Assembly: GCF_023218175.1 (NCBI RefSeq)
Contig: NZ_JALPTH010000013.1
Span: 62,001 to 126,000 of the forward strand
Direction: 5' to 3'
Source of the DNA: Streptomyces lichenis
GTDB taxonomy: Bacteria > Actinomycetota > Actinomycetes > Streptomycetales > Streptomycetaceae
Length of the DNA: 64,000 nucleotides
Positions 50,609 to 59,098 of this stretch are shown piece after piece. The notes under the pieces are model-generated. The model did not search any database, was not told the origin of the DNA, and was given only the letters and a program-made list of their open reading frames with translations. Each line of letters begins with the position of its first letter. Within the stretch, counting starts at the first letter, position 1. The position numbers and the translations under genes were made by a program.

Positions 50609-52195
50609 TCACTCCTCGCGTACCGGTACCGACACGTATGACGGGTCGGCCTCCGGTGAGGAGAAGGTCAGCCGCGCGCCGGACGGGTTGTGCTCGATGT
50701 AGAGCGGGTCGACGGTGTCGACGACCAGGGCGAGCCGGTGGCCGGCCGGGACGTCGTAGGCGGTGGAGAACAGCTCCAGGTCGACGGGGAACGGCCGGCC
50801 CGGCGTCTTGTCGTGGAAGGTGTACGGGGCGTGGCTGACCAGCTTGCCCACGCCCAGCGGCCCCACGTCGTACAGATAGGCGACCATGGTGCCGCTCGCC
50901 TGGGTGCTGGTGAGCGTGGTGTGCAGCTTCGCGGTGCCGCGCACCCGCTGCTCGCTGCCGTACCGCTCGGACTGCCAGACGGCGGTGAAGGAGCGGGGGA
51001 GCAGCGGGATGGAGGCCAGCGGCGGCAGCTTGAGGAACTGGTCCAGCGCGCTGGAGAGGATCAGAGTGCCGCCGTCGGCGCCGGAGTTGACGTTCGCCCA
51101 GGGCCGCTGTTGCCCGGCCAGTGCGATCTTCCGCTCGGTGGCGCCGACCGACTTCCAGTCCGGGTAGCCCTCGTAGCCGCCGCCGGTACGGGCCTTCAGC
51201 TGGACCGGCTGCTCCCGGTCGATGCCGTTGGCCTCGCCCTTGAGATGGTGGTCGAACCAGCGCCGGGTGCTGGTCCAGGTGTCGTTGGGCAGCCCGAGCA
51301 GTCCGGTGGCCTCGGCGGTGGCATGGTCGCCGGGGCGGAACTCCAGCCGCTTGGGGCCCTTCAGCTTCTCGAAGAAGGAGGCGTACTGGTTGGGCGGGAA
51401 GATCGAGTCGCCCCAGGCGTTGCCGAGCATCACGGCGGTGCCGTTGGCGTTGATCCGGTCCAGGTAGGTGACCGGGGAGCGCTTGGCGCCCCAGGCGATC
51501 ATGTCGGCCTCCTTCTCCAGATTGGAGGCGAGGAAGTCCTTCAGCACCTGCTGGAGCTCGGCGCTGGGCCGCCCGGTGAGCTGGGCGGAGCCGCCGAGCA
51601 GGGCGGCGGCCTGGAGGTGCTGGGTGCGCCCGCTGTAGATGGAGTCGATCAGGTCGGCCCAGCCGCTGAGCGCGGCGACCGCCTTGACCCGCTCGTCGTG
51701 CGCGGCGGCCAGCAGGCTGATGCCCGCGCCGTAGCTGACCCCCGCCATCCCCACCCGCTCGGGGTCGGCCGGGGTGTGGGCCAGCGCCCAGTCGATGACC
51801 CGGGAGGCGTCGGCGATGTCCGGCGGCCCGGCCACCTCGACGTTGCCGCCGGACTGCCAGAAGCCGCGCGAGTTGTAGCTGACCACCACGTACCCCTCGG
51901 CGGCGAGCTTGGCCGCCTGGGCCACGTACTCGATCTGCGGCATGGCCCAGCTGGTGGGCAGGACGATCACCGGGTGGCGGCTGCCGGGCGCGGCCCCCGG
52001 CGGGGTGACCACATTGGCCTTGAGGATGGTGCCGCCGTCGCCGGGGATGTCCACGAACCGCACCCCGGGCGCGGAGGCGGCGGCCGGGGCGGCGGTGGCG
52101 GGCGCGGGGGTGAGGGCGAGGGTGGTGCCGGCCAGCAGGGCGGCGCAGGCGGCGGCGGAGGTGGCGGTACGCAGGGATGTGAGCGGCTGTCCCAC
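50609..52195 (-). CDS. secreted S15/CocE-NonD family hydrolase
   Basis: A 528-aa exported alpha/beta-hydrolase of the X-Pro dipeptidyl-peptidase/cocaine-esterase type. A signal peptide (AACAALLAGTTLALTPAPATA) comes first. The catalytic Ser is in GMAGVSYGAGISLL; the Asp lies in the region after AVMLGNAWGDSIFPP, and the His in FRPGDHATAEATG or the later DHHLKG. The C-terminal beta-sandwich (GTMVAYLYDVGPLG, AGHRLALVVDTVDP) completes the family layout. The GTG start has GGGGAG 6 nt upstream. Several GTAAC repeats lie upstream. Substrate unknown. Confidence 0.88.
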   Translation of the reverse strand: MGQPLTSLRTATSAAACAALLAGTTLALTPAPATAAPAAASAPGVRFVDIPGDGGTILKANVVTPPGAAPGSRHPVIVLPTSWAMPQIEYVAQAAKLAAEGYVVVSYNSRGFWQSGGNVEVAGPPDIADASRVIDWALAHTPADPERVGMAGVSYGAGISLLAAAHDERVKAVAALSGWADLIDSIYSGRTQHLQAAALLGGSAQLTGRPSAELQQVLKDFLASNLEKEADMIAWGAKRSPVTYLDRINANGTAVMLGNAWGDSIFPPNQYASFFEKLKGPKRLEFRPGDHATAEATGLLGLPNDTWTSTRRWFDHHLKGEANGIDREQPVQLKARTGGGYEGYPDWKSVGATERKIALAGQQRPWANVNSGADGGTLILSSALDQFLKLPPLASIPLLPRSFTAVWQSERYGSEQRVRGTAKLHTTLTSTQASGTMVAYLYDVGPLGVGKLVSHAPYTFHDKTPGRPFPVDLELFSTAYDVPAGHRLALVVDTVDPLYIEHNPSGARLTFSSPEADPSYVSVPVREE

Positions 52196-52228
52196 GGTTA
52201 CTCCCCAGTCACTTGAAGGGTGAACCGA

Positions 52229-52285
52229 AGGTAACCATGGGTGCCTTACCGGAGGTAACTAGTCGGTATGTTACGCACTGGTAAC
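52229..52285 (-). promoter_or_regulatory. cluster of GGTAAC half-sites
   Basis: Inverted and direct copies: GGTAACC near 52230, TTACC-GGA-GGTAA (52246-52258) and GTTAC-N6-GTAAC (52270-52285), all in the promoter region of the secreted hydrolase. Looks like a multi-site operator; the regulator is unknown. Confidence 0.45.
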
Positions 52286-52301
52286 GATCGTGGGTCGGGG
52301 G

Positions 52302-52361
52302 CCTCTCCGCAGGGAGCCTCTCCGCGGGGGTCCTCTCCGCAGGGGGCCTCTCCGCGGGATC
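52302..52361. repeat. four 15-bp tandem repeats
   Basis: CCTCTCCGCRGGGNG starts at 52302, 52317, 52332 and 52347. It lies just downstream of the L,D-transpeptidase stop. Confidence 0.85.
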
Positions 52362-52362
52362 C

Positions 52363-53577
52363 TCAGCTCAGGGCGCTGCGGCCCTGCCAGTCGGCCCAGG
52401 ACTCGTTCCACGCCCCGTAGCCGTTGCCCGCCTCCGGATTCCCCTTGGTGTCCGCGCCGGTGATCTCGAACGGGTCGCCCACCTGCGCCTGCCCGAACAG
52501 CCAGGCCGCGTCCTCGCTGCCCATCCCGACGCAGCCGGAGCTGTGGTTGGCGCGCCCGAGGAAGGCCCGGTTCCACGGCGCGGCGTGCGCGTACATCCCG
52601 GACCAGGTCAGCCGCATCGAGGAGTCGACCATCTTGTCGTACGCGTCGCCGAGCCCCACCGTCTCGGAGCGCATGTTGATGGTGCCCTCCTTGGCCATCA
52701 GCACCGAGGTGCCGCCCCAGGAGCGCTTGTCGCCGCCGGGGGTGCCGCCGGACACCGGCAGCGAGCGGACCTCCGCGCCGTCCCGCAGCAGGGTCAGCCG
52801 GTGGGCGTCCAGGTCCACCTTGACCAGCTGGTTGCGGCCGACCGTCAGGGTGGTGGTGTAGTCGCGGACGAACCAGCCCCCGGCGCCGCCCGAGTCCACC
52901 CCGTTCAGCTCGGCCTTCAGGGTGGCCTTGGTACCCGGCTTCCAGTACGACTTGGGCCGCCAGTCCACCCGGTCCCGCCCCGAGTAGTCCTTCACCCAGC
53001 CCCAGGAGCCGGTGGTGCGGTCGGAGGTGGTGACCTTCAGCCGCCGCTCCACCTCGGCCTTGTTCTTCACCGGGTTGTCGAAGACCACCGACAGCGGATG
53101 GGCGATGCCCACGGTGGCGTTCTTCCCCGGCGCCAGGGTCAGCTTGTTGATCTTCTCCGGCTTGGCGGTGGCGAACCGCTTGCTCGCCGTGCCGCCCTTG
53201 TCGTCCCGGGCCTCCACGGTGTACGAGGTGCCCGGCGCCGCCGGCCGGGTGGACGTCCAGCGGCGGCCGTCCGGGGAGACCGCGCCGTCCAGCGTGCCGC
53301 CCTTCCCGTCCCGTACCGCCACCCGCTTCAGGGTGCCCTCGGCCAGCTCCACGGTCACCGGACGGCCCGCCTCGGCCTGCTCGCCGCTGAGGTTCACCGA
53401 GATCCGGGCGGGCGCCGGCGCCCCGCCCCGTCCGTCGTCCGCCTTCGCGCCCGAACCGCCCGAGCAGGCGGAGAGCGCGGAGGTGGCCAGCACGGCGGTG
53501 CAGCCGAGCACCACGGCGCGCGGCAGGGCACGGGCGCTGCGGGGAAGAGGGGTGCGCGGGCGGGTGGGCGTGGTCAC
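52363..53577 (-). CDS. L,D-transpeptidase lipoprotein
   Basis: A 404-aa YkuD-type transpeptidase that makes 3-3 crosslinks in peptidoglycan. Lipobox LSAC with Cys38. Ig-like domains follow (about 75-250, including GIAHPLSVVFDNPV and DRTTGSWGWV), as in mycobacterial LdtMt. The catalytic domain (about 265-385) has MYAHAAPWNRAFLG and the active-site SSGCVGMG with Cys349. The GTG start has GGAGG 5-6 nt upstream. Confidence 0.93.
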   Translation of the reverse strand: MTTPTRPRTPLPRSARALPRAVVLGCTAVLATSALSACSGGSGAKADDGRGGAPAPARISVNLSGEQAEAGRPVTVELAEGTLKRVAVRDGKGGTLDGAVSPDGRRWTSTRPAAPGTSYTVEARDDKGGTASKRFATAKPEKINKLTLAPGKNATVGIAHPLSVVFDNPVKNKAEVERRLKVTTSDRTTGSWGWVKDYSGRDRVDWRPKSYWKPGTKATLKAELNGVDSGGAGGWFVRDYTTTLTVGRNQLVKVDLDAHRLTLLRDGAEVRSLPVSGGTPGGDKRSWGGTSVLMAKEGTINMRSETVGLGDAYDKMVDSSMRLTWSGMYAHAAPWNRAFLGRANHSSGCVGMGSEDAAWLFGQAQVGDPFEITGADTKGNPEAGNGYGAWNESWADWQGRSALS

Positions 53578-53832
53578 GGATACCTCCGTCGGCGGTCGTC
53601 GTCCCCCGGGGAGAGGGCGACACGCGGCCGGTGGTTGCCCCTTTGCCCCGCATTTCTCCGGGATGGTCGTGTGAGTCATCCCACCCGTCCCCGCCCTCTT
53701 CACGCGCCTGTCACGTCAGCCCGCACATGAGCGGCCGTCCGGCGGGCAGGCTGGCTCCGCCGAGCCGGTCCCGGCGGGGTGGCTGCGGCGTGGAACCGAG
53801 GCCGCCTGAACGGCCGTTGACAGGAGGTACAG

Positions 53833-55683
53833 GTGCGTCGAGCCCAGGTACGGCAGGGACAGCAGGCCCGCTGGAGCAGGGGGGTGCGGGGGGTGGCGCT
53901 GGCCGCCGTCGCCGCGACGGCCCTCACCGGGCTGACCGCCGCCCCACCGGATGGCCGGTCGCCGGTCGCCCCGCCCCGGACACCCGCCAAGACACCCGAG
54001 GCGGTCGGCTACGGCGGTGCGGTGGCCAGCGTGGACGCCGACGCCTCGGCTGCCGGGATCGAGGTGCTGCGGCGCGGCGGCAACGCGGTGGACGCGGCCG
54101 TGGCGACCGCCGCCGCCCTCGGCGTCACCGAGCCGTACTCGGCCGGCGTCGGCGGAGGCGGCTACCTGGTCTACTACGACGCCAGGACCCGCACGGTGCA
54201 CACCGTCGACGGCCGCGAGACCGCCCCGCGCTCCGCCGACGCCGCGCTCTTCCAGGAGAACGGCAAGCCCATCCCGTTCGAGGAGGGCGTCACCAGCGGC
54301 CTGGCCGTCGGCACCCCCGGCACCCCCGCCACCTGGGACACCGCCCTGCACGCCTGGGGCAGCAAGTCCCTGAAGGACCTGCTGAAGCCCGCCGAGCGAC
54401 TGGCCCGGGACGGCTTCACCGTGGACGCCACCTTCCGCTCCCAGACCCAGGCCAACGAGGCCCGCTTCCGCGACTTCCCGGCCAGCTCCCGGCTCTTCCT
54501 GCCCGGCGGCGAGCTCCCGGTCGTCGGCTCCACCTTCAAGAACCCCGACCTGGCCCGCACCTACGCCCGGCTCGGCCGCGACGGGGTCGGCGCGCTCTAC
54601 CGGGGCGAGCTGGCCCGCGACATCGTCCGCACCGTGCAGGCCCCGCCCAAGCGCCCCGGCGCCACCCGCACGGTCCGCCCCGGCGACCTCACCACCCGCG
54701 ACCTCGCCCGCTACGACACCATCCGCCGCAAGCCCACCAAGGTCTCCTACCGGGGCCTGGACGTCTACGGCATGGCGCCCTCCTCCTCCGGCGGCACCAC
54801 CGTCGGTGAGGCCCTCAACATCCTGGAGCGCACCGACCTGTCGGCCGCCTCCCAGGCCCGCTATCTGCACCGCTCCATCGAGGCGAGCCGGATCGCCTTC
54901 GCCGACCGGGGCCGCTGGGTCGGCGACCCGGCCTTCGAGGACGTCCCCACCGCCGGGCTGCTCTCCCAGCGGTACGCGGACTCCCGGGCCTGCCTGATCC
55001 GCGACGACCGCGCCCTCACCAGCCCGCTCGCCCCCGGCGACCCGCGCTCACCCCGGCCGTGCGCCACCGCCGGGAAGGCCGCCCCCACCACGTACGAGGG
55101 GGAGAACACCACCCATCTCACCGCCGCCGACCGCTGGGGCAACGTGGTCGCCTACACCCTCACCATCGAGTCCACCGGCGGCAGCGGCATCACCGTGCCG
55201 GGGCGCGGCTTCCTGCTCAACAACGAGCTGACCGACTTCTCCTTCGCCCCGGCCGACCCGGCCGTGCACGACCCGAACCTCCCCGGACCGGGCAAGCGGC
55301 CGCGCTCCTCGATCTCCCCGACGATCGTCCTGGACCGCCATGACCGGCCCGTCCTCGCCGTCGGCTCCCCGGGCGGCGCCACCATCATCACCACCGTGCT
55401 CCAGACCCTGACCGGCGTCCTCGACCGGGACCTGCCGCTGGTCGAGGCCATCGCCGCGCCCCGCGCCAGCCAGCGCAACGCGGCCACCACCGAGCTGGAG
55501 CCCGCCCTCTACGACTCCCCGCTCCGCGCCGAACTCGAAGCGCTGGGCCACGCCTTCAAGCGGAACCCGGAGATCGGCGCCGCGACCGGCGTCCAGCGCC
55601 TCCCCGACGGCCGCTGGCTCGCCGCCGCCGAGAAGGTCCGCCGGGGCGGCGGCTCGGCGATGGTGGTGCGTCCGGCGGGGTGA
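53833..55683 (+). CDS. ggt: gamma-glutamyltransferase
   Basis: A 616-aa exported enzyme that cleaves gamma-glutamyl bonds. The N-terminal signal (GVALAAVAATALTGLTAAPP) is followed by AVASVDADASAAGIEVLRRG, the donor-site VDGRETAPRSAD and, at the autoproteolysis site, GENTTHLTAADRWGNVVAYT with nucleophile Thr426. The small subunit then has NNELTDFSF, PRSSISPTIV and GSPGGATIITTVLQ. GTG 53833 has AGGAGG 6 nt upstream. A hairpin (55695-55704/55723-55732) ends the gene. Confidence 0.95.
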   Translation: MRRAQVRQGQQARWSRGVRGVALAAVAATALTGLTAAPPDGRSPVAPPRTPAKTPEAVGYGGAVASVDADASAAGIEVLRRGGNAVDAAVATAAALGVTEPYSAGVGGGGYLVYYDARTRTVHTVDGRETAPRSADAALFQENGKPIPFEEGVTSGLAVGTPGTPATWDTALHAWGSKSLKDLLKPAERLARDGFTVDATFRSQTQANEARFRDFPASSRLFLPGGELPVVGSTFKNPDLARTYARLGRDGVGALYRGELARDIVRTVQAPPKRPGATRTVRPGDLTTRDLARYDTIRRKPTKVSYRGLDVYGMAPSSSGGTTVGEALNILERTDLSAASQARYLHRSIEASRIAFADRGRWVGDPAFEDVPTAGLLSQRYADSRACLIRDDRALTSPLAPGDPRSPRPCATAGKAAPTTYEGENTTHLTAADRWGNVVAYTLTIESTGGSGITVPGRGFLLNNELTDFSFAPADPAVHDPNLPGPGKRPRSSISPTIVLDRHDRPVLAVGSPGGATIITTVLQTLTGVLDRDLPLVEAIAAPRASQRNAATTELEPALYDSPLRAELEALGHAFKRNPEIGAATGVQRLPDGRWLAAAEKVRRGGGSAMVVRPAG

Positions 55684-55694
55684 GGTGACCTACG

Positions 55695-55732
55695 CGGCGG
55701 CCGCTCCCGTACGGCCACGGGGGCGGCCGCCG
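55695..55732 (+). terminator. ggt terminator
   Basis: CGGCGGCCGC (55695-55704) pairs with GCGGCCGCCG (55723-55732). Confidence 0.65.
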
Positions 55733-55931
55733 TGCTGACAGCGTCCATCCGGGCCCGATGGCGGCGGGCGCGCGGCCCGGCCCCATCGGGAGCTGTACGC
55801 GGCGAGGGCTTTCGGGATGAAGCGGTGGTGCAGAACCAGGTGGACCGACAGGGCGAAGCCGGCACCGGCAACGAAGCCGACGGCGGTCAGGAAGGGTCGC
55901 AGGGCACCCAGGTGGAGGGAGGTGACCCGGA

Positions 55932-56195
55932 TCAGCAGGTCTCCACGAAGACCTCGGTCATCCCGCCCCGGCCGCCCTCGGCCAGCTCGTAGGAGCGGCG
56001 CACCGGTTCGCCGCGCTCACCGGCCGGCTCCGCGTACTCCCTCAGCAGTCCCGCCTCGGTGAACTCGCGCAGCACCTGGCGGCAGTCGCCCAGCGGGATG
56101 CCGGTGGCCCGGGACACCTGGAGCAGATCGACCCGGCCGCGCTCCTCGCCCCGGAAGTACCGGGCCACCTCGCGGACCGTGTGGTTGTGCGGCAC
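55932..56195 (-). pseudogene. 3' half of a split winged-helix gene
   Basis: An 87-codon frame (GTG 56195) with a winged-helix-like part: HTVREVARYFRGEERGRVDL, then SRATGIPLGDCRQVLREFTE and AGLLREYAEPAGE. It is the natural continuation of the frame at 56239-56445, from which it is separated by an 85/86-bp tandem duplication that shifts the frame. It could still be translated from the GTG, which has no clear Shine-Dalgarno. Function unknown. Confidence 0.65.
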
Positions 56196-56353
56196 CCCGC
56201 CGCGGGCCCGGACCCCGCGCGGCGGCGCGCCTCGGCCTTCACCCGCTCCAGCGCGGAGCCGACCCGCGGTTGTGCGGCACCCCGCCGCGGGCCCGGACCG
56301 CCGCGCGGCGGCGCGCCTCGGCCTTCACCCGCTCCAGCGCGGAGCCGACCCGC
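56183..56353. repeat. 85/86-bp direct tandem duplication
   Basis: Copy A is 56183-56267 (85 nt) and copy B 56268-56353 (86 nt). They are identical except for a short C/G difference in the middle where one base is missing in A. The duplication falls inside the gene behind the ECF sigma factor and breaks its frame. Confidence 0.92.
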
Positions 56354-56445
56354 TCGGGCGCGGAGTAGTGGGCGACCAGCCGCGCGTAGGCGGCCTCCGC
56401 CGACTCCCGGGCGTCGCACGCCTCGTTCGTTCCCCCCACGGTCAT
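56239..56445 (-). pseudogene. 5' half of a split gene behind the ECF sigma factor
   Basis: A 68-codon frame whose ATG overlaps the sigma factor stop (ATGA), with GAGGAGGG just upstream. It encodes AEAAYARLVAHYSAPERVGS, then ALERVKAEARRRAAVRARGG and VPHN, and then runs out of the conserved sequence into the duplicated copy, ending at a TGA. Without the duplication the frame would continue into the winged-helix half at 55932-56195, giving about 145 residues. Confidence 0.65.
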
Positions 56446-56918
56446 CCCTCCTCGCTCCCCATCAGGGTCCTCATCGCCCGCCGGGCGTGCGCCAGATTGC
56501 CCCGGACCTGCTCCGGGGTGCTGCCCAGGGTCTCGGCGATCTCCGCCGGGCTCAGATCGGCCAGGGCCAGTTCCATGACCTCCCGCTGACGAGGCGGCAG
56601 TTTCGCCGCGGCCGTCCCGGCGGCCAGGGCGAGTAACGCCGCCTCCAGCTCCTCGGCCGGCCGCCCGTCGGCCACCTCCCACTCCGGCAGCCCGTCCGGA
56701 CGGTTCACGGCCAGGCCGACGGCGACCCGGAAGGCCACCGTCCGCACCCAGGCCCGCGGTGAGCGCACGGTGTGCCACCGCTCGTACAGCCGGATCATGG
56801 CCTCGGCGGCCGCCTCCTCGGCGATCTCCGGCGCGAAGCCGCGGTAGGCGATCAGCATCGCCGCCACCCTCGGGTACTGCTCCTCGAAGAAGACCTCGTA
56901 CGCGTCGTCATCGGCCAC
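56442..56918 (-). CDS. ECF-type sigma factor
   Basis: A 158-aa sigma-70 family protein. Region 2 is YEVFFEEQYPRVAAMLIAYR followed by IAEEAAAEAMIRLYERWHTV and PRAWVRTVAF; region 4 is LPPRQREVMELALADLSPAE, then IAETLGSTPEQVRGNLAHAR. The GTG start has AAGGA 9 nt upstream and overlaps the preceding membrane-protein gene by 11 nt. No anti-sigma factor with a zinc motif is present. The neighbours are a small membrane protein before it and the broken winged-helix gene after it, either of which could control it. Confidence 0.9.
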   Translation of the reverse strand: MADDDAYEVFFEEQYPRVAAMLIAYRGFAPEIAEEAAAEAMIRLYERWHTVRSPRAWVRTVAFRVAVGLAVNRPDGLPEWEVADGRPAEELEAALLALAAGTAAAKLPPRQREVMELALADLSPAEIAETLGSTPEQVRGNLAHARRAMRTLMGSEEG

Positions 56919-57153
56919 CCCGCTCGTCCTTCCGGTCGGTCCCGTCCCCCGCGCCGGCGGTACGCCGCACCGCCAGGACCACCACCGTGATCAGGAGCAC
57001 CAGCACGGCCGAAACGACCGTGACAGCAGTGGAGTCGGTCGTCACATACACGGTACCGACGCCGCCGAGGGCCGAGTTGATGAGCAGGACCAGCCCGCCG
57101 GTCTCGCTCTGGGCGGGGGCGGTGGCGGCGCGGTGTGCGCTGTTCTCCGTCAT
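56908..57153 (-). CDS. small membrane protein upstream of ECF sigma
   Basis: An 81-aa protein with two hydrophobic segments, LVLLINSALGGVGTVYV and VTVVSAVLVLLITVVVLAVR, and a charged tail (TDRKDERGG). It overlaps the sigma factor start by 11 nt, so it is the first gene of that operon. It could be a membrane anchor or anti-sigma-like partner (inferred). A CRP-type palindrome lies 36 nt upstream of its ATG. Confidence 0.65.
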   Translation of the reverse strand: MTENSAHRAATAPAQSETGGLVLLINSALGGVGTVYVTTDSTAVTVVSAVLVLLITVVVLAVRRTAGAGDGTDRKDERGGR

Positions 57154-57188
57154 GCCAGGAGAGAGCGGACCGGGCGGCCCAGTGTGAA

Positions 57189-57206
57189 ATGTGATCTGGA
57201 TCACAT
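57189..57206. promoter_or_regulatory. perfect CRP-type palindrome
   Basis: ATGTGATCTGGATCACAT is a perfect 18-bp inverted repeat and contains TGTGA-N6-TCACA, the classical CRP/FNR-family consensus. It lies between divergent genes: 36 nt before the small membrane protein (minus) and 140 nt before the SDR (plus). Confidence 0.65.
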
Positions 57207-57345
57207 GAAATTCAGAGGGGGGTATCGACGGCGTCTGTGGCTCCACAGGGATGTTCTGTTGGCCTACGCCCGTTATGTCTGCCTAGCCTCGTGAGTGGTC
57301 GGTGATCAAGCCGGTGACCGACGGTGACACAAGGAGGTGCTGGAC

Positions 57346-58095
57346 ATGGCCGAGCACACGCTGCGGGACAAGGTGGCGGTCGTCGGCGGGGGCGAGAAGA
57401 ACCTGGGCGCCCTGATCAGCAGGACGTTCGCGGGGGACGGGGCCAAGGTGGTGGTGCACTACCACACCGGCGAGAAGGAGGCCGAGGAGACCGTCCGGGC
57501 CGTCGAGGACGCCGGCGGTCAGGCCGTCTCCGTCCAGGGGGACCTGACGGACGTCGCGCAGGTGCGGCGGCTGTTCGACACCGCGGTGGACACCTTCGGC
57601 GGCGTCGACATCGCGGTGAACACGACCGGGATGGTGCTGCGCAAGCCGATCCTGGAGACCACCGAGGAAGAGTACGACCGGATGTTCGGCGTCAACGCCA
57701 AGGCGGCGTACTTCTTCCTCCAGGAGGCCGGGCGCCGGCTGAACGACCACGGCCGGATCGTCAGCCTGGGCACCTCCCTGCTGGCCGCCTTCACCGACGG
57801 CTACTCCACCTACGCGGGCGGCAAGGCGCCGCTGGAGCACTTCACCCGGGCGGCCGCCAAGGAGTTCGCCGACCGGTCGATCTCGGTGAACGTGGTGGCG
57901 CCGGGGCCGATGGACACGCCGTTCTTCTACCCCCAGGAGACGCCGGAGCGGGTGGAGTTCCACAAGTCCCAGGCGATGGGCGGTCAGCTCACCCATATCG
58001 AGGACATCGTCCCGCTGATCAGGTTCCTGGCCACCGAGGGCTGGTGGATCACCGGGCAGACGCTGTTCGCCAACGGCGGCTACACCACCCGGTAG
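57346..58095 (+). CDS. short-chain dehydrogenase/reductase
   Basis: A 249-aa SDR. The nucleotide motif is slightly unusual (VVGGGEKNLGALISRTFAGD instead of TGxxxGIG); NTTG replaces NNAG; catalytic Ser in SLGTSLL and Tyr/Lys in YSTYAGGKAPLEHF. C-terminal GWWITGQTLFANGGYTTR is typical. ATG 57346 has AGGAGG 8 nt upstream. Followed after 95 nt by a LysR gene on the same strand, which may regulate it. Confidence 0.88.
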   Translation: MAEHTLRDKVAVVGGGEKNLGALISRTFAGDGAKVVVHYHTGEKEAEETVRAVEDAGGQAVSVQGDLTDVAQVRRLFDTAVDTFGGVDIAVNTTGMVLRKPILETTEEEYDRMFGVNAKAAYFFLQEAGRRLNDHGRIVSLGTSLLAAFTDGYSTYAGGKAPLEHFTRAAAKEFADRSISVNVVAPGPMDTPFFYPQETPERVEFHKSQAMGGQLTHIEDIVPLIRFLATEGWWITGQTLFANGGYTTR

Positions 58096-58190
58096 TCCGT
58101 ACCGCCGGGCCGGTCGCCTCCGCGGCCGGCCCCGTGCGGGACGATCGTCGGGCGGGGGGGGCCGGGGACGGGAGAGGGAGGCGAGCGGGC

Positions 58191-59069
58191 ATGGGGCTGG
58201 ACCTGAACAGGCTGGAGTACCTGATCGCGGTGGCCGAGGAGGGCAGCATCACCCGTGCCGCGGCCCGGCTGCACCTGTCCCAGCAGGCCCTGTCCACCTC
58301 CATCCGGGTCCTGGAGCGCGAGGTCGGCGTCACCCTGCTGGAGCGCACCGCCGGCGGCGTCCGCCTGCTGCCCGCCGGGGTCGCGCTGGTCGAGGACGCC
58401 CGGGCGCTGCGCGGCGCGGTGCGCTCCGCCCTGCGACGGGCCCGCCGTATCGGCCGCGGCGAGCGGGAGGTGCTGCGGCTGGGCCACACCCCCGCGGTCA
58501 CCGGGGAGGAGGTCACCGCCCTGCTGCGCCGGGTCGGCGCCACCCACCCCGAGCTGGCCGCCGACGTCAGCCCGCGCTACCCGGACGAGCTGGCCGACGC
58601 CCTGCTGGCCGGGGACATCGACGTCGGACTGTGCCGGGGCATGACCGCGCCGCACGGGCTGACCCGCACCACCCTGGGCCACCAGCCCCTCAACATCGCG
58701 GTCGCCGCCGACCACCCGCTGGCCGCCCGGCCGTCCGTGGCCCTCGCCGAACTGGCCGACCAGCGCTTCGTCGTCTGGGGCCGCCCCGGTCGGTCCGGGT
58801 ACACCGACCTGCTGCTCGACCACTGCCGCGCCGCCGGTTTCGAACCCCGTACCGAACGCACCTCCCTCCAGGGCACCCCGCCCGCCACCGCCGTCATCGG
58901 CACCGACCGGCTCGCCTTCGTCACCACCCCGCCGGGCCCCGCCGCGGGCGGGGCGGTCACCGTCCTCGCCCTCGACCCGCCGCTGCGGGCACCCCTGCAC
59001 GCCCTGCACTCCGCCCGGGCCACCGGCCCGGCCACGGAGGCCTTCCTGACCACGGCCGCCCTCCGCTGA
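58191..59069 (+). CDS. LysR-family regulator
   Basis: A 292-aa regulator. The N-terminal helix-turn-helix reads LEYLIAVAEEGSITRAAARL, HLSQQALSTSIRVLEREVGV and LLERTAGGVRLLPAG. The effector domain (about 90-290) shows DVSPRYPDELADALLAGDID and AADHPLAARPSVALAELADQ. GGGAGG lies 9 nt before the ATG. Ligand unknown; probable target the adjacent SDR. Confidence 0.92.
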   Translation: MGLDLNRLEYLIAVAEEGSITRAAARLHLSQQALSTSIRVLEREVGVTLLERTAGGVRLLPAGVALVEDARALRGAVRSALRRARRIGRGEREVLRLGHTPAVTGEEVTALLRRVGATHPELAADVSPRYPDELADALLAGDIDVGLCRGMTAPHGLTRTTLGHQPLNIAVAADHPLAARPSVALAELADQRFVVWGRPGRSGYTDLLLDHCRAAGFEPRTERTSLQGTPPATAVIGTDRLAFVTTPPGPAAGGAVTVLALDPPLRAPLHALHSARATGPATEAFLTTAALR

Positions 59070-59098
59070 CCGTCACCGTGTGCGCCGGGCCCGGCCGC

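Noticed and set aside
55684..55931. Possible remnant of a membrane protein on the minus strand
   Set aside because: One frame has a hydrophobic stretch (ALRPFLTAVGFVAGAGFALS) but no start codon or Shine-Dalgarno, and the rest is low complexity. Apart from the ggt terminator I see nothing certain here.
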